From contig NZ_RYZR01000006.1 in NCBI RefSeq assembly GCF_003977615.1, forward strand, positions 496,001-560,000: a DNA stretch of 64,000 nt. Reading direction: 5' to 3'. Positions 1-9,037 of the stretch are shown piece after piece (the stretch's first letter is position 1; every line of letters begins with the position of its first letter). The translations under genes were made by a program, and so were the position numbers. The notes under the pieces are model-generated. The model did not search any database. It was not told the origin of the DNA and saw only the letters and a program-made list of their open reading frames with translations. Source of the stretch: Dyella dinghuensis. GTDB lineage: Bacteria > Pseudomonadota > Gammaproteobacteria > Xanthomonadales > Rhodanobacteraceae.

Positions 1-2
1 TC

Positions 3-476
3 GAATCGCTGGTGGTCGGCACGCGCTTTGTCCGCGCCTTTGCCGGCGAGAAACTGGCGGCCGGTGCACAAGCGGCGCTGGTGAAAATTGAAGCGGTGCT
101 GCCACCGGAATTGCGCGAGCGCTCCTCGCGCACGCGTATTTACGCACCGATCTGGCGCGACGAAGAATCCACCGCTTTTGCTGCGCGCATCGATCAGTTG
201 CACGCATCGATTGAAACGCAGCGCGTGCTGCGCCTTATCTACAAAGACGAAGTCGGGCGCGAAAGCGAGCGCCAGGTCGAACCGCTGTGCCTCGCTTTCT
301 GGGGCGGTAAATGGACACTCGGAACGTGGTGCCGTTTGCGTGGCGATTTCCGCAATTTCCGGCCCGATCGCATCGCCCGGCTCGAAGAGACCGGGGAAGT
401 GTTCGAAAGCCCCACCGGCCGCAATCTGGAGGCTTACCTTCAGGCCATGCGCGGCTACTACTCGGGTCTGGAATAG
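3..476 (+). CDS. YafY/WYL-domain transcriptional regulator, C-terminal part (5' end outside window)
   Basis: The reading frame is open to the left edge, so the N-terminal HTH is missing. The visible 157 residues resemble the second half of YafY-type regulators: a helical linker with the segment VLPPELRE, then a WYL-like domain (about residues 70-140) with LIYKDEVGRESERQVEP, WTLGTWCRLRGDFRNF and a C-terminal RIARLEETGEVF. Such proteins bind a ligand through the WYL domain and regulate nearby genes. The literal WYL triplet is not conserved here (WTLGTW instead), which is common in the family. The target cannot be named because the upstream neighbour is outside the window. Confidence 0.8.
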   Translation, partial: ESLVVGTRFVRAFAGEKLAAGAQAALVKIEAVLPPELRERSSRTRIYAPIWRDEESTAFAARIDQLHASIETQRVLRLIYKDEVGRESERQVEPLCLAFWGGKWTLGTWCRLRGDFRNFRPDRIARLEETGEVFESPTGRNLEAYLQAMRGYYSGLE

Positions 477-566
477 CAGCCGTCGTTCGGCACTCCTGCG
501 CCCCATCCCCCAAACTCCGTGCTTCGGTTACCCTGCGTGGACCAGGGCTATCGCAGGAGTCGAGTC

Positions 567-1181
567 ATGTCGTCAGGCGTGCGTCATCCGTTGTTGTCCA
601 TCGCGCCGGGAAAGCTGCGCCCGACGCAGATGACCGTAGGCAGGGCCGAAGTCGCGGACAAGCGTTCCGAGTGGGAAAAGCTCGGTAAAAAGAAGCGCAA
701 GGACCTGCTGGCGCAACACTGGTTTCCCGGTGTGCTGGGTCCGAAGAATCAGGTCTTCATCGTCGATCATCATCACCTTGGTTTGGCGCTATATGAAGAA
801 GGCGTCAAGGAAGTGCCGGTGATGATCCAGCGCGATTTTTCGTGGCTGGAACCGCCCGTGTTCTGGCACACGATGGAATTCAATCGTTGGGCGCATCCGT
901 ACGATCAACACGGCCAACGGCAGACGTACGATGCCATTCCAAAGATGCTCAAGGATATGGCGGACGATCCGTTCCGTACGCTTGCTGCGCGCGTGCGTCT
1001 TGCGGGCGGCTATTCGAAAGATGCAACACCTTACTCGGAATTTCTCTGGGCCGATTTCTTCCGGCGCAACATGAAGCTCAAGAGCGGCAACGTCACGCCG
1101 AAAGTGTTGCAAGACGCGCTGCTGATGGCGCATGCGCACGACACGGCGTATCTGCCGGGCTGGAGCGGGCAGATTCAATGA
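567..1181 (+). CDS. ParB-like nuclease-fold protein (ParBc_2 type)
   Basis: A 204-residue soluble protein. ATG 567 is chosen because AGGAG lies just before it; a start at 519 has no such site. Residues such as LRPTQMTVGRAEV near the N terminus, then VFIVDHHHLGLAL and RDFSW, match the ParB-like family PF08857, in which a ParB/sulfiredoxin-like fold carries a conserved D-H-H-H cluster. No HTH DNA-binding domain follows, so a chromosome-segregation role is unlikely and the biochemical role is unknown. Its TGA overlaps the ATG of the SulP transporter, so the two are translationally coupled. Confidence 0.7.
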   Translation: MSSGVRHPLLSIAPGKLRPTQMTVGRAEVADKRSEWEKLGKKKRKDLLAQHWFPGVLGPKNQVFIVDHHHLGLALYEEGVKEVPVMIQRDFSWLEPPVFWHTMEFNRWAHPYDQHGQRQTYDAIPKMLKDMADDPFRTLAARVRLAGGYSKDATPYSEFLWADFFRRNMKLKSGNVTPKVLQDALLMAHAHDTAYLPGWSGQIQ

Positions 1182-2827
1182 ACGCCACGGCGGCCTCGTC
1201 CTCGCGCATCGCCGATGTGCTGGCGGGTCTGGCGATTGCCGGTTTGCTTGTGCCCGAAGCAGTTGCGTACTCGGGCATTGCCGGCATGCCGCCGCAGGCG
1301 GGCGTCATTGCGCTGTTCATAGGGTTGATTTGCTACGGACTGTTGGGGCGCAGCCGATTTGCGATTGTGTCGTCGACATCGTCATCGGCCGCGGTGCTTG
1401 CCGCCGGAACGCTGGCGCTTGCAGGCGGCGCGGTGGCAGCGCGTGTCGCCATCGCGGCGACACTGGTGTTGTTTGGCGGTATCTGTTTCCTGATCGCGGG
1501 TTTTGCGCGATTGGGCAGTCTTTCGAATCTGATCGCGCGTCCCGTGTTGCGCGGCTATACGTTTGGACTGGCCATTGTCATCGCGCTCAAGCAGTTGCCA
1601 CATCTGGGTGGCTGGCCGGATCTGCATGGCGATTTTTTACCGTTGCTGGTCGCGGAGCTGGTGCGAACGAGCAATCAAGTGAACGCCTTTATATTGATGA
1701 CGGGCGTGCTTGCACTCGCGTTGCTGTTTGTGTGCGAGCGGGCAAAACGCTTGCCGGGTAGTCTGCTGGTAATTGCGCTCGGCGTTATCGCATCCGGTTG
1801 GCTGGAAGCGCATGGGGTGCCGCTGACAGGCACCATCAATCTGCACATGACGCTTGCGATGCCCACATGGCCGGCAAACGGCCAGTGGTTGCCAAGTGTG
1901 GAATTGGCGGCAGCGCTGTTGTTGATTCTGTATGCCGAGTCGTACAGCTCGATCCGTGGTTTCGCGCTAAAGCATAACGATCCGGTGCAGCCTAATCGCG
2001 ATTTGCTCGTGCTGGGTGTTGCGAATGTGTTGTGCGGTTTGTTCCATGGTATGCCGGTGGGCGCGGGTTATTCGGGTACATCTGCGAACGAAGCGGCAGG
2101 TGCGCAATCGCGTCTGGCCGGCTTGATCGCCGGTGCAAGCGTGCTGCTGATGGTGGCGTTGTTGCTGCGATGGATCGAACGCATTCCGCTTGCTGTACTC
2201 GCGGCGATCGTCATCCACGCGGTAAGCAAGTCCTGGCGCGTGTCGGTCTTTAAACCTTATCTACAGTGGAAGCGCGATCGTCTGATCGCACTCGCCGCGG
2301 TCGTTGCGGTGCTGTCGCTCGGCATTCTCAACGGTCTGCTTGTCGCCATCGCTTTCAGCTTGATCATGTTGTTGCGCCAACTCGCCGCGGCGCGCTTGAG
2401 CGTGCTTGGGCGGCTGGCGGACGGTCACGACTTTATCGATGTCGAGCGACATCCGGATGCGGTGCAACCGCCGGGTTTGTTGATACTTCGCCCCGAAGAA
2501 CCCTTGTTCTTCGCCAATGCCGAATCGGTGATGGCCCTAGCGCGCCAGCAAGTCGAACAGCGAACCGGGCTCAAGCAGGTCATCCTGAGCCTGGAAGAAT
2601 CGCCCGATCTGGACAGCACCTCGCTGGAAGCCCTCGGCGACTTTGCCAGCTGGCTGCAGTCGCGCAGCGTGATTCTTCGCGTCGCACGACTGAAAGACGA
2701 AACCCGCGCCTTATTGCTGCGCGCCAACCTGCCCCAGCTTTCGCCACAAGCGCTCAACAACTGGAGCGTGGAAGATGCGGTTTCGGCATTCACCGCCACG
2801 CCACCACCCACGGGGAATCACGCGTAG
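1178..2827 (+). CDS. SulP/SLC26-family inorganic anion transporter with STAS domain
   Basis: 549 residues with about ten to twelve hydrophobic helices followed by a cytoplasmic STAS domain. The first helix region LLVPEAVAYSGIAGMPPQAG is the SulP signature (sulfate permease). The STAS domain starts near residue 430 and holds ILRPEEPLFFANAE and LEESPDLDSTSLEAL. Family members move sulfate, bicarbonate or other small anions; the substrate cannot be read from sequence. The ATG overlaps the stop of the ParB-like gene, and the next gene starts on the final G of this TAG, so all three form a tight operon. Confidence 0.85.
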   Translation: MNATAASSSRIADVLAGLAIAGLLVPEAVAYSGIAGMPPQAGVIALFIGLICYGLLGRSRFAIVSSTSSSAAVLAAGTLALAGGAVAARVAIAATLVLFGGICFLIAGFARLGSLSNLIARPVLRGYTFGLAIVIALKQLPHLGGWPDLHGDFLPLLVAELVRTSNQVNAFILMTGVLALALLFVCERAKRLPGSLLVIALGVIASGWLEAHGVPLTGTINLHMTLAMPTWPANGQWLPSVELAAALLLILYAESYSSIRGFALKHNDPVQPNRDLLVLGVANVLCGLFHGMPVGAGYSGTSANEAAGAQSRLAGLIAGASVLLMVALLLRWIERIPLAVLAAIVIHAVSKSWRVSVFKPYLQWKRDRLIALAAVVAVLSLGILNGLLVAIAFSLIMLLRQLAAARLSVLGRLADGHDFIDVERHPDAVQPPGLLILRPEEPLFFANAESVMALARQQVEQRTGLKQVILSLEESPDLDSTSLEALGDFASWLQSRSVILRVARLKDETRALLLRANLPQLSPQALNNWSVEDAVSAFTATPPPTGNHA

Positions 2828-4605
2828 TGAAAACGGCATCACGTATCGGCTTTATCGCACTGGGCCTCGCACTGACGCTGCCTGCCTTCGCGCAACAGGA
2901 CGCCGACGCGCGCTTCAAGCAGATCTATCAGCAGGAGTGGGCGTGGCGCACGGGTCAGGCTGGTGTTTCCACGTCTGGCGAACCGCAGCCGAACAACGGC
3001 CGACTCGATCAGGTCGATGCGCAAAGCCAGCAGGAGCGCCTCGACTATTGGCGCAAGGTGATGAGCCAGCTCGACGCTATCGACGTCAAGCAGCTGACGC
3101 CCGCCGATCAGGTGAACTACGCGGTGTATCGCGAACAGATCCGCAACTTCATTGCCGATCAGCAATTCCAGCAATGGCAGATGCCGTTCAACAGCGATTC
3201 GGCGTTCTGGAGCGAGTTGAACGACGATCTGCAAAGCGATGATCTTCGCAATGAAAGCGATTATCGGCACTACGTCGATCGTCTGGGTCAGGTGCCTGCG
3301 TATTTCGATCAGCAGATCGCCAACATGCGCATGGGCCTGAAGCGTGGTTTCACGGTGCCGCGTGCCGTGTTGGCGGGCCGTGATCAGTCCATGTCATCCG
3401 TGGCGGATGTGAAAGATCCGACGCAAACCAGCTTCTATCAGCCGCTGTTGCACATGCCATCGAGCATCCCCGCCGTCACGGCCGCCGCCATTCAGGCCGA
3501 TGCGCGCCAGAAGATCAGCCAGGGCGTCATTCCTGCGTACGCAAAGCTGCTGACATTCTTCCGCACCGAATACGTGCCGCAAGCGCGCACGACACTGGCA
3601 GCCGAAGCCTTGCCTGACGGCAAGAATTACTATCGCCAGCAGATACACGAATACACCACGCTCGATCTCGATCCGGATGCCATTCACAAGATCGGCCTGG
3701 ATCAGGTTGCGAAGATCCACGCGCAAATGCTGCAGACCATGCAGCAAACCGGTTTCAAGGGAAGCTTCGCCGAGTTCCTGCATTTCCTGCGCACCGATCC
3801 GCAGTTCTATGCCAAGACGCCGCAGGAACTGTTGGACAAATCAGCGTGGGTGGCGAAGGAAGTGGATGGCCAGGTCGGCAAGTTCTTCGGCCACCTGCCG
3901 CGCAAGCGCTTCACCATCGAGCCGGTGCCGGCGGATATCGCGCCGTACTACACGTCAGGCCGCGGTGGTCCGGACGTCTATCTGGTGAACACCTACGACC
4001 TGCCTTCGCGTCCGCTCTTCAACATGCCGGCGTTGACGCTGCATGAGTCGTATCCAGGCCACGCATTGCAGCTGGAATTGGCCGAAGAAGAAAACGATCA
4101 GCCCGCGTTTCGCCGCAACGGCTATATCTCCGCTTACGGCGAAGGCTGGGGCCTGTATTCGGAATATCTCGGCAACGAAATGGGCATCTACAAAACGCCC
4201 TACCAGCGCTTCGGCTTTCTCACCTATCAGATGTGGCGCGCATGTCGCCTCGTTGTCGACACAGGCATTCATCACCTCGGCTGGACACGCCAGCAGGCCA
4301 TCGACTACATGACGCAAAACACCGCGCTGTCGGATCGCGAAATCGCCAACGAGGTCGATCGCTACATCAGCTGGCCCGGACAGGCGCTGTCCTACGAATT
4401 GGGTTATCTGAAAATTCTGGAATTGCGCGCGAAAGCCGAAAAAGCGCTGGGACCAAAGTTCGATATCCGTGCGTTTCACGACACGATTTTGACGACGGGT
4501 TCGGTTCCATTGCCTGTGCTGGAGCAACGCATCGATCGTTTCATTGCAGAGGGCGGCCCGGAGCCGGATTACACATTGATCGAGAAGGACAGCGCCAAAC
4601 ACTGA
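2827..4605 (+). CDS. Secreted DUF885-family protein (putative metallopeptidase-like)
   Basis: 592 residues starting at GTG 2827, which shares one base with the preceding TAG. An N-terminal signal peptide ends near LPAFAQQ. The body matches DUF885: long helical repeats and, around residue 405, LTLHESYPGHALQLELAEE, where HE...GH resembles a zinc-binding HExxH-type site. The C-terminal region has YGEGWGLYSEYL and MTQNTALSDREIANEVDRY, also typical of the family. Members are thought to be periplasmic peptidases or hydrolases, but few have been tested. It is the third gene of the ParB-like/SulP operon. Confidence 0.8.
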   Translation: MKTASRIGFIALGLALTLPAFAQQDADARFKQIYQQEWAWRTGQAGVSTSGEPQPNNGRLDQVDAQSQQERLDYWRKVMSQLDAIDVKQLTPADQVNYAVYREQIRNFIADQQFQQWQMPFNSDSAFWSELNDDLQSDDLRNESDYRHYVDRLGQVPAYFDQQIANMRMGLKRGFTVPRAVLAGRDQSMSSVADVKDPTQTSFYQPLLHMPSSIPAVTAAAIQADARQKISQGVIPAYAKLLTFFRTEYVPQARTTLAAEALPDGKNYYRQQIHEYTTLDLDPDAIHKIGLDQVAKIHAQMLQTMQQTGFKGSFAEFLHFLRTDPQFYAKTPQELLDKSAWVAKEVDGQVGKFFGHLPRKRFTIEPVPADIAPYYTSGRGGPDVYLVNTYDLPSRPLFNMPALTLHESYPGHALQLELAEEENDQPAFRRNGYISAYGEGWGLYSEYLGNEMGIYKTPYQRFGFLTYQMWRACRLVVDTGIHHLGWTRQQAIDYMTQNTALSDREIANEVDRYISWPGQALSYELGYLKILELRAKAEKALGPKFDIRAFHDTILTTGSVPLPVLEQRIDRFIAEGGPEPDYTLIEKDSAKH

Positions 4606-4647
4606 CGTGGCGTCTGGCTCGAACGCATGTCGATAACAGGGGGAGAC

Positions 4648-5361
4648 ATGTCTGAAGGAACAGCGGCGACGACCAGCACTTTTCGTTGGCTGGCACTCAT
4701 CTCTCTTCTTGCCCTTCTGGCCGGATTTTGGGTTCCCGGCATGCGGCTCAAGGCGATTGTCATTTGCGCGGTCATACCGTGGTGCGCACTGGTAGTAGGA
4801 CTGCGATACCGAGGTGAAATCGCGGTCGCGCTGCGCACCCGGAGAGATGGATCGGCCGCGGGTCCCATGGTGATCGCTACGATTGCGTTGGCATCGTTTG
4901 CCCTCGATGACCTGGGTTTGATCAGTTCGCGCGGTGTCATCGAATGGGGGCTGTTTGTCGGGTTACCGATGTGGTTTGCCTTCTTTTACTTAGTCTCCAA
5001 ACCAGACGCATCGATTTTCCAAACGTTCGGCGCCGCACTGATTTTCCTGCCAGTTGCATGGATCTATGGCGGTAGTTTGTTAGCGTTGAGCAATTGCTTC
5101 ATGGATCATGCCTCGCCGCAGGTCTTTCAGACGCAGGTCATTGGCAAACACGTTTCGTACGCTAAATCGGAGCGCAAGTATTACCTGGAGCTGCAGGCGT
5201 GGGGTCCGCGTTCCGATGGTTCGAATCTGCGTGTCGACTATGAGCGCTATGAGGACGCAAAAAACGGCGACCGCATTTGTTTGGGGCTTTATCCCGGCCG
5301 ATTTGGGCAGCCGTGGGCACATAGCATCGCTTGCCCCCACGCGGGTCCGGGCAATTCGTGA
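4648..5361 (+). CDS. Hypothetical inner-membrane protein
   Basis: 237 residues starting at ATG 4648, seven bases after an AGGGGGA ribosome site. About five hydrophobic segments occupy the first 150 residues (for example WLALISLLALLAGFWVPG and AIVICAVIPWCALVVGL). A polar C-terminal domain of about 85 residues follows (YYLELQAWGPRSDGSNLRV) and contains two Cys residues, so it may lie in the periplasm. I do not recognise the family. It follows the DUF885 gene by about 40 bases and may be co-transcribed. Confidence 0.6.
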   Translation: MSEGTAATTSTFRWLALISLLALLAGFWVPGMRLKAIVICAVIPWCALVVGLRYRGEIAVALRTRRDGSAAGPMVIATIALASFALDDLGLISSRGVIEWGLFVGLPMWFAFFYLVSKPDASIFQTFGAALIFLPVAWIYGGSLLALSNCFMDHASPQVFQTQVIGKHVSYAKSERKYYLELQAWGPRSDGSNLRVDYERYEDAKNGDRICLGLYPGRFGQPWAHSIACPHAGPGNS

Positions 5362-5429
5362 GCAAACCTACTGGCGAAAACTTCACCAATAAAGTATATT
5401 GTCCTTGAACTTTATTGGGAGAGTTAGCC

Positions 5430-5828
5430 ATGACTGCCCATGCCCTGCCCAGGACAACCCCCGCCGAAGAGCTTGGCGGCCCTGCCCTGCGGACCTTCTT
5501 TAAGCTCGCCGAGCTTTGGAATCTGCGCATTGCCGAGCAGCGCAAACTGCTCGGCGATCCACCGGAATCGACGTTCTACAAGTGGAAGCGTCAGCAGGAC
5601 GGCGTGCTGGGGCGCGATACGCTTGAGCGCATCAGTTATCTCTTAGGGATCTATAAGGCGTTGCAGATCCTCTTTCCGGATCCTGCGCAGGCCGATGCGT
5701 GGTTGCACAAACCCAACCAGTCGGCACTGTTTGGCGGCCACTCCGCGATCGAGCGCATGCTCTCGGGCAACGTGTCGGATCTGTATGTCGTACGTCAGTA
5801 TCTGGATGCGCAGCGCGGCTGGAACTGA
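5430..5828 (+). CDS. MbcA/ParS/Xre-type antitoxin
   Basis: 132 residues; ATG 5430 follows GGGAGAG. The protein has an N-terminal Xre-like helical region (STFYKWKRQQDGVLGRDTLERISYLLGIYKAL) and a C-terminal MbcA/ParS/Xre toxin-binding domain (FGGHSAIERMLSGNVSDLYVVRQYLD), which contacts the RES toxin. A RES-domain gene follows on the same strand, giving the standard Xre-RES arrangement. Such antitoxins also repress their own promoter; the AT-rich stretch just upstream (about 5385-5415) is the likely promoter/operator. I infer a type II toxin-antitoxin pair. Confidence 0.85.
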   Translation: MTAHALPRTTPAEELGGPALRTFFKLAELWNLRIAEQRKLLGDPPESTFYKWKRQQDGVLGRDTLERISYLLGIYKALQILFPDPAQADAWLHKPNQSALFGGHSAIERMLSGNVSDLYVVRQYLDAQRGWN

Positions 5829-5944
5829 GATGTTGCGCACGTAAAAAGCGCTGCTCGTCGCAGTCGACGAGAACGCGATACGGCAGTATTTCAAGGCGAA
5901 CAGGGAAGCACTTGAAACGGCGCGGTTCGTGCCACGGAATTCCT

Positions 5945-6637
5945 ATGCCAAACGACACGCCACCTATTCGACGCATTCGCTGGAGCCAGGCGTATCGCAT
6001 CGTGCCGAGCCGTTTTCCGCCGGCAGGATTGTTCGATCGTATCGCCAATCCGGCCGATCTCGACGCGGTGTTCGCGATCGAGGCGATGACCAATCCGCGT
6101 TTGCGCGAAGAAGCCGACATCATGAAGCTGGTGCCGCCGGATCGGCGCATCAGTGGGCCGGGATCGACACCGGTGATGGCGGCGTTCACGCATCTGAATC
6201 CCGAAGGCAGCCGCTTTTCCGATGGCACGTGGGGTGTGTTCTACGCGGCGCGCAATGTCATCACGGCGGTGGAAGAAACGGTGTATCACCGCGAAATCTT
6301 TCTTGCGGCAACCGCGGAACCGGCCTGCGAAATGGAAATGCGCTGCTATCGCACCAGCATCGACTGCAAGATGCACGACATTCGCGGCGGCTGGCCCGAA
6401 GCGCACGATCCGGTGAGCTACAGCGCCAGCGTAAAACTTGCGCGTGAACTGCGTGCAGCGGGTTCGAATGGCATCGTCTACGACAGCGTGCGTCACGCAG
6501 GTGGCGAATGCGTCGCCGCGTTTTATCCCGATGTCGTGGCGCCCTGCGTGCAGGCACAGCATCTGATCTATCGCTGGGACGGCCATCGCATTGCGAACGT
6601 GCTCGAAGTAAGCGAGATGAAACGCGAGCGGCGTTGA
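5945..6637 (+). CDS. RES-domain toxin (NAD+ phosphorylase-like)
   Basis: 230 residues. It holds the RES-domain features WSQAYRIVPSRFPP, a TWGVFYAARNVITAVEETVYH block and a C-terminal SNGIVYDSVRHAGGECVAAF block, which correspond to the conserved Arg, Glu and Ser positions of the fold. RES toxins degrade NAD+, and this one is paired with the ParS-type antitoxin upstream. The spacing is 116 bases rather than the overlap often seen. ATG 5945 has only a weak GGA ribosome site, so translation may be deliberately poor or the start may differ. Full-length compared with family members. Confidence 0.85.
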   Translation: MPNDTPPIRRIRWSQAYRIVPSRFPPAGLFDRIANPADLDAVFAIEAMTNPRLREEADIMKLVPPDRRISGPGSTPVMAAFTHLNPEGSRFSDGTWGVFYAARNVITAVEETVYHREIFLAATAEPACEMEMRCYRTSIDCKMHDIRGGWPEAHDPVSYSASVKLARELRAAGSNGIVYDSVRHAGGECVAAFYPDVVAPCVQAQHLIYRWDGHRIANVLEVSEMKRERR

Positions 6638-6791
6638 TTGCCATCGCTCACGCAGCATTGACGCACGTTCGGCATTTGCTGTGCTATCGATCTATGATCG
6701 AGCAAGCAACCGCTATCGCGTCGCAAACCTTTGCGTTTATTGCGTGCGGGTATGCTCACCTCGCCCGCCACAAGTTATTTCCGGGAGCGCC

Positions 6792-7457
6792 ATGAAAGTC
6801 CTGCTATCGCTATTGCTTGCCTTCGTTCCGTGCATCGCCTGCGCGGCTGTCACGCCGCACAGTTATTGGGAACCCGCCATGGCGGCCTTTGAAGCGTCCG
6901 ATCGCACGAATCCGCCGCCGCAAAATGCGGTGCTTTTCATCGGCAGTTCCTCGATCGAGCACTGGAAATCACTGGCAGCGGATTTCCCGGAATTGAAGGT
7001 CATCAACCGTGGTTTTGGCGGCTCCGTCATTGGCGATTCCACCTATTTCGCCGATCGGATTGTCGCGCCCTATCATCCCCGCGCGATCGTGATGTACGCC
7101 GGCGACAACGATTTGCATGAAGGACTGACGCCCGAACAAGTACGCGATGAATTTGCGGCGTTCGTGCAGAAAGCGCGCGCGGTCGATCCGGGCGTGCCGA
7201 TTGCCTTCGTGTCGACCAAGCCGAGCATGGCATTCAAGGCTTTGCTGCCGCAGATCAAGCAATCGAACGCGCTGATCCGGGCGTATGCCGCCACGCAAAA
7301 AGACGTGACGTATCTGGACATATTCACGCCGATGCTCGGCGCGGATGGACAGCCGCAATGGAAATGGTTCGGCCCGGATGGATTGCATATGAATCGCACG
7401 GGCTACGAGCTGTGGATCGGCATCATCAGGCCGTGGGCGGATGCGCACGGTCATTGA
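6792..7457 (+). CDS. Secreted SGNH/GDSL-family hydrolase
   Basis: 221 residues; ATG 6792 follows GGGAG. A signal peptide runs to about residue 20 (LLLAFVPCIACAA). The catalytic blocks are visible: block I FIGSSSIEHW with the nucleophile Ser, block II Gly in NRGFGGSVIGD, block III YAGDNDL with the Asn, and block V DGLHMNRTGYELW with the Asp-His pair. Family members are lipases or carbohydrate esterases; the substrate here is not evident. It stands alone and converges on phhA, with a hairpin between them. Confidence 0.85.
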   Translation: MKVLLSLLLAFVPCIACAAVTPHSYWEPAMAAFEASDRTNPPPQNAVLFIGSSSIEHWKSLAADFPELKVINRGFGGSVIGDSTYFADRIVAPYHPRAIVMYAGDNDLHEGLTPEQVRDEFAAFVQKARAVDPGVPIAFVSTKPSMAFKALLPQIKQSNALIRAYAATQKDVTYLDIFTPMLGADGQPQWKWFGPDGLHMNRTGYELWIGIIRPWADAHGH

Positions 7458-7463
7458 TCGTTA

Positions 7464-7494
7464 GCGCGTCACGCCGCATGCCGGTATGACGCGC
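7464..7494. terminator. Hairpin between convergent SGNH hydrolase and phhA
   Basis: Perfect 8-base arms GCGCGTCA / TGACGCGC around a 15-base loop lie between the two convergent stops. There is no U-tract on either strand, so it may stop or process transcripts inefficiently. Confidence 0.4.
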
Positions 7495-7502
7495 CATCGC
7501 GA

Positions 7503-8396
7503 CTACGCGTCAGCGTTGCTCGCAAACCCTTCGCGTGTGCCGCGATTGAACACGCGGTCGTCGTCAAGCACATCCGCAGCAGCGTGTGCGGGCGATTCCT
7601 TGAGCTTTGCGTAGATCGGCGTGAAATCAGGATGCGTGGCTTCGAACAGCTGCTCGAAGCTATCGATCACGAAGTACGTTTGCTGAAACGTGTCGATGCG
7701 ATAGCGCGTGCTCATCACACGCTCGAGACCAAAGCCGATGCGATTGGGTGCGGCCGAATCCAGGCAGTAAATCGATTCGCCCTTCGAGCTGACGATGCCC
7801 GCGCCGTAGATGCGCATGCCTTCGTCGGTATTGATCAAACCAAACTCGACCGTGTACCAGTACAGGCGCGTCAGATTCATCAGCGCCTCCGGCCCGATCT
7901 TGAACGCCTTCATGCCACCGCGGCCGTAGGCCTGCATGTAATCGGCGAAGACCGGATTCAGCAGCAGCGGCACGTGACCGAAGAGATCGTGGAAAAGATC
8001 GGGCTCGCTGAGGTAATCCAGTTGGTCCGGCTTGCGAATCCACCAGCTCACCGGAAAGCGGCGGTTGGCCAGGTGATCGAAGAACACTTCATCTGGCAAG
8101 AGACCTTCGACGGCCACCACTTCCCAGCCGGTAGCCTTGCTGAGCACCTTGTTGAGGTCGGCAAATTTCGGAATGCCGCCGTCGCCCAGTCCGAAGCGCT
8201 CGACGCCCGCAAGAAATTCCTTGCACGCACGCCCCGGCAGCAGATCGCGTTGGCGCTTATAAAGCGTGTTCCATACCTCGTGATCGGTCCGGGAGTAATC
8301 GGCCCACGGCTGCTCGACCACGCCTGTGGCGTAAACCGGCACGTACCCGCGGTCGGTCTGCTGATGCTCTACGCGGCGGGGAGGGATGTTTTCCAT
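7503..8396 (-). CDS. phhA: Phenylalanine 4-monooxygenase
   Basis: 297 residues from ATG 8396; an in-frame extension to 8450 exists but lacks a ribosome site. The enzyme converts phenylalanine to tyrosine using O2 and a pterin cofactor. The iron-binding motif is complete: His136 and His141 in DLFHDLFGHVP and Glu184 in YWYTVEFGL. Other family blocks include FPVSWWIRKPDQLDYLSEPD. It lies divergent to an Lrp/AsnC regulator, a pairing common in Xanthomonadales and consistent with amino-acid-responsive control. Confidence 0.95.
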   Translation of the reverse strand: MENIPPRRVEHQQTDRGYVPVYATGVVEQPWADYSRTDHEVWNTLYKRQRDLLPGRACKEFLAGVERFGLGDGGIPKFADLNKVLSKATGWEVVAVEGLLPDEVFFDHLANRRFPVSWWIRKPDQLDYLSEPDLFHDLFGHVPLLLNPVFADYMQAYGRGGMKAFKIGPEALMNLTRLYWYTVEFGLINTDEGMRIYGAGIVSSKGESIYCLDSAAPNRIGFGLERVMSTRYRIDTFQQTYFVIDSFEQLFEATHPDFTPIYAKLKESPAHAAADVLDDDRVFNRGTREGFASNADA

Positions 8397-8466
8397 GGCG
8401 ATTCCGGGGTTTACGGCGTCAATCAAAAGCATACGGCGCAGGGCACACAAAATGGTTGTTTTATTG

Positions 8467-8496
8467 TTGACTCACGCCCAATCTGTGCAATATTCA
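8467..8496 (+). promoter_or_regulatory. Candidate promoter in the phhA/lrp divergent region
   Basis: TTGACT (8467-8472), an 18-base spacer and TATTCA (8491-8496) form a plausible sigma-70 promoter for the lrp gene. The surrounding 135 bases are notably A/T-rich (ACAAATATCAAAATTC), as Lrp-type binding regions usually are. By eye only. Confidence 0.4.
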
Positions 8497-8531
8497 ACTA
8501 CAAATATCAAAATTCACAGGAGATTCGTGCA

Positions 8532-9008
8532 ATGGCCGACCTGGATCGCACCGATCTGAGGATGCTGGCCGTGCTCCAGGCCGAAGGCCGCGTCACCAAC
8601 GCTGAGCTGGCGGAACGGGTCAACCTGTCGCCCTCGGCCTGTCTGCGGCGCCTGCAACGGCTGGAGTCCGAGGGGGTGATCAGTGGCTATGCGGCGCAGA
8701 TCGACCCGGAATCGGTCGGTCTGGGGCTGCAGGCCTTTGTGCGCGTGCAGCTGGCGCGGCATGAAAGCACGGCGATCGATCGCTTCGTGGAACGGCTGGC
8801 GGGCTGGGACGAAGTGGTCGCCTGCCACGCTCTCACCGGCGACATGGACTACCTGATGCATGTCTACGTGGCCGATCTCGCGCACTTTTCGCGTTTCCTG
8901 CTTGATCAATTGTTGAACGATGCAGGCGTCGCCGACGTCAATTCCAGCTTTGTTTTGCGAACGGTTAAACGTTCGCCCTCTTTGCCGCTCGGTCAACTAG
9001 AGCGTTAG
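8532..9008 (+). CDS. Lrp/AsnC-family transcriptional regulator
   Basis: 158 residues; ATG 8532 is preceded by AGGAGA. The N-terminal HTH is LDRTDLRMLAVLQAEGRV...NLSPSACLRRLQRLE, and the C-terminal RAM ligand-binding domain follows (VACHALTGDMDYLMHVYV). Divergent placement from phhA suggests it controls phenylalanine hydroxylation in response to an aromatic amino acid. This is inference from position. The next gene starts about 30 bases downstream. Confidence 0.9.
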   Translation: MADLDRTDLRMLAVLQAEGRVTNAELAERVNLSPSACLRRLQRLESEGVISGYAAQIDPESVGLGLQAFVRVQLARHESTAIDRFVERLAGWDEVVACHALTGDMDYLMHVYVADLAHFSRFLLDQLLNDAGVADVNSSFVLRTVKRSPSLPLGQLER

Positions 9009-9037
9009 GCGTCGAACAACGTTAAAATGATGTGCTG

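Noticed and set aside
7584-8531. Long upstream extension of the Lrp reading frame across phhA
   Set aside because: It is antisense to phhA; the ATG at 8532 with AGGAGA gives a normal 158-residue Lrp protein.
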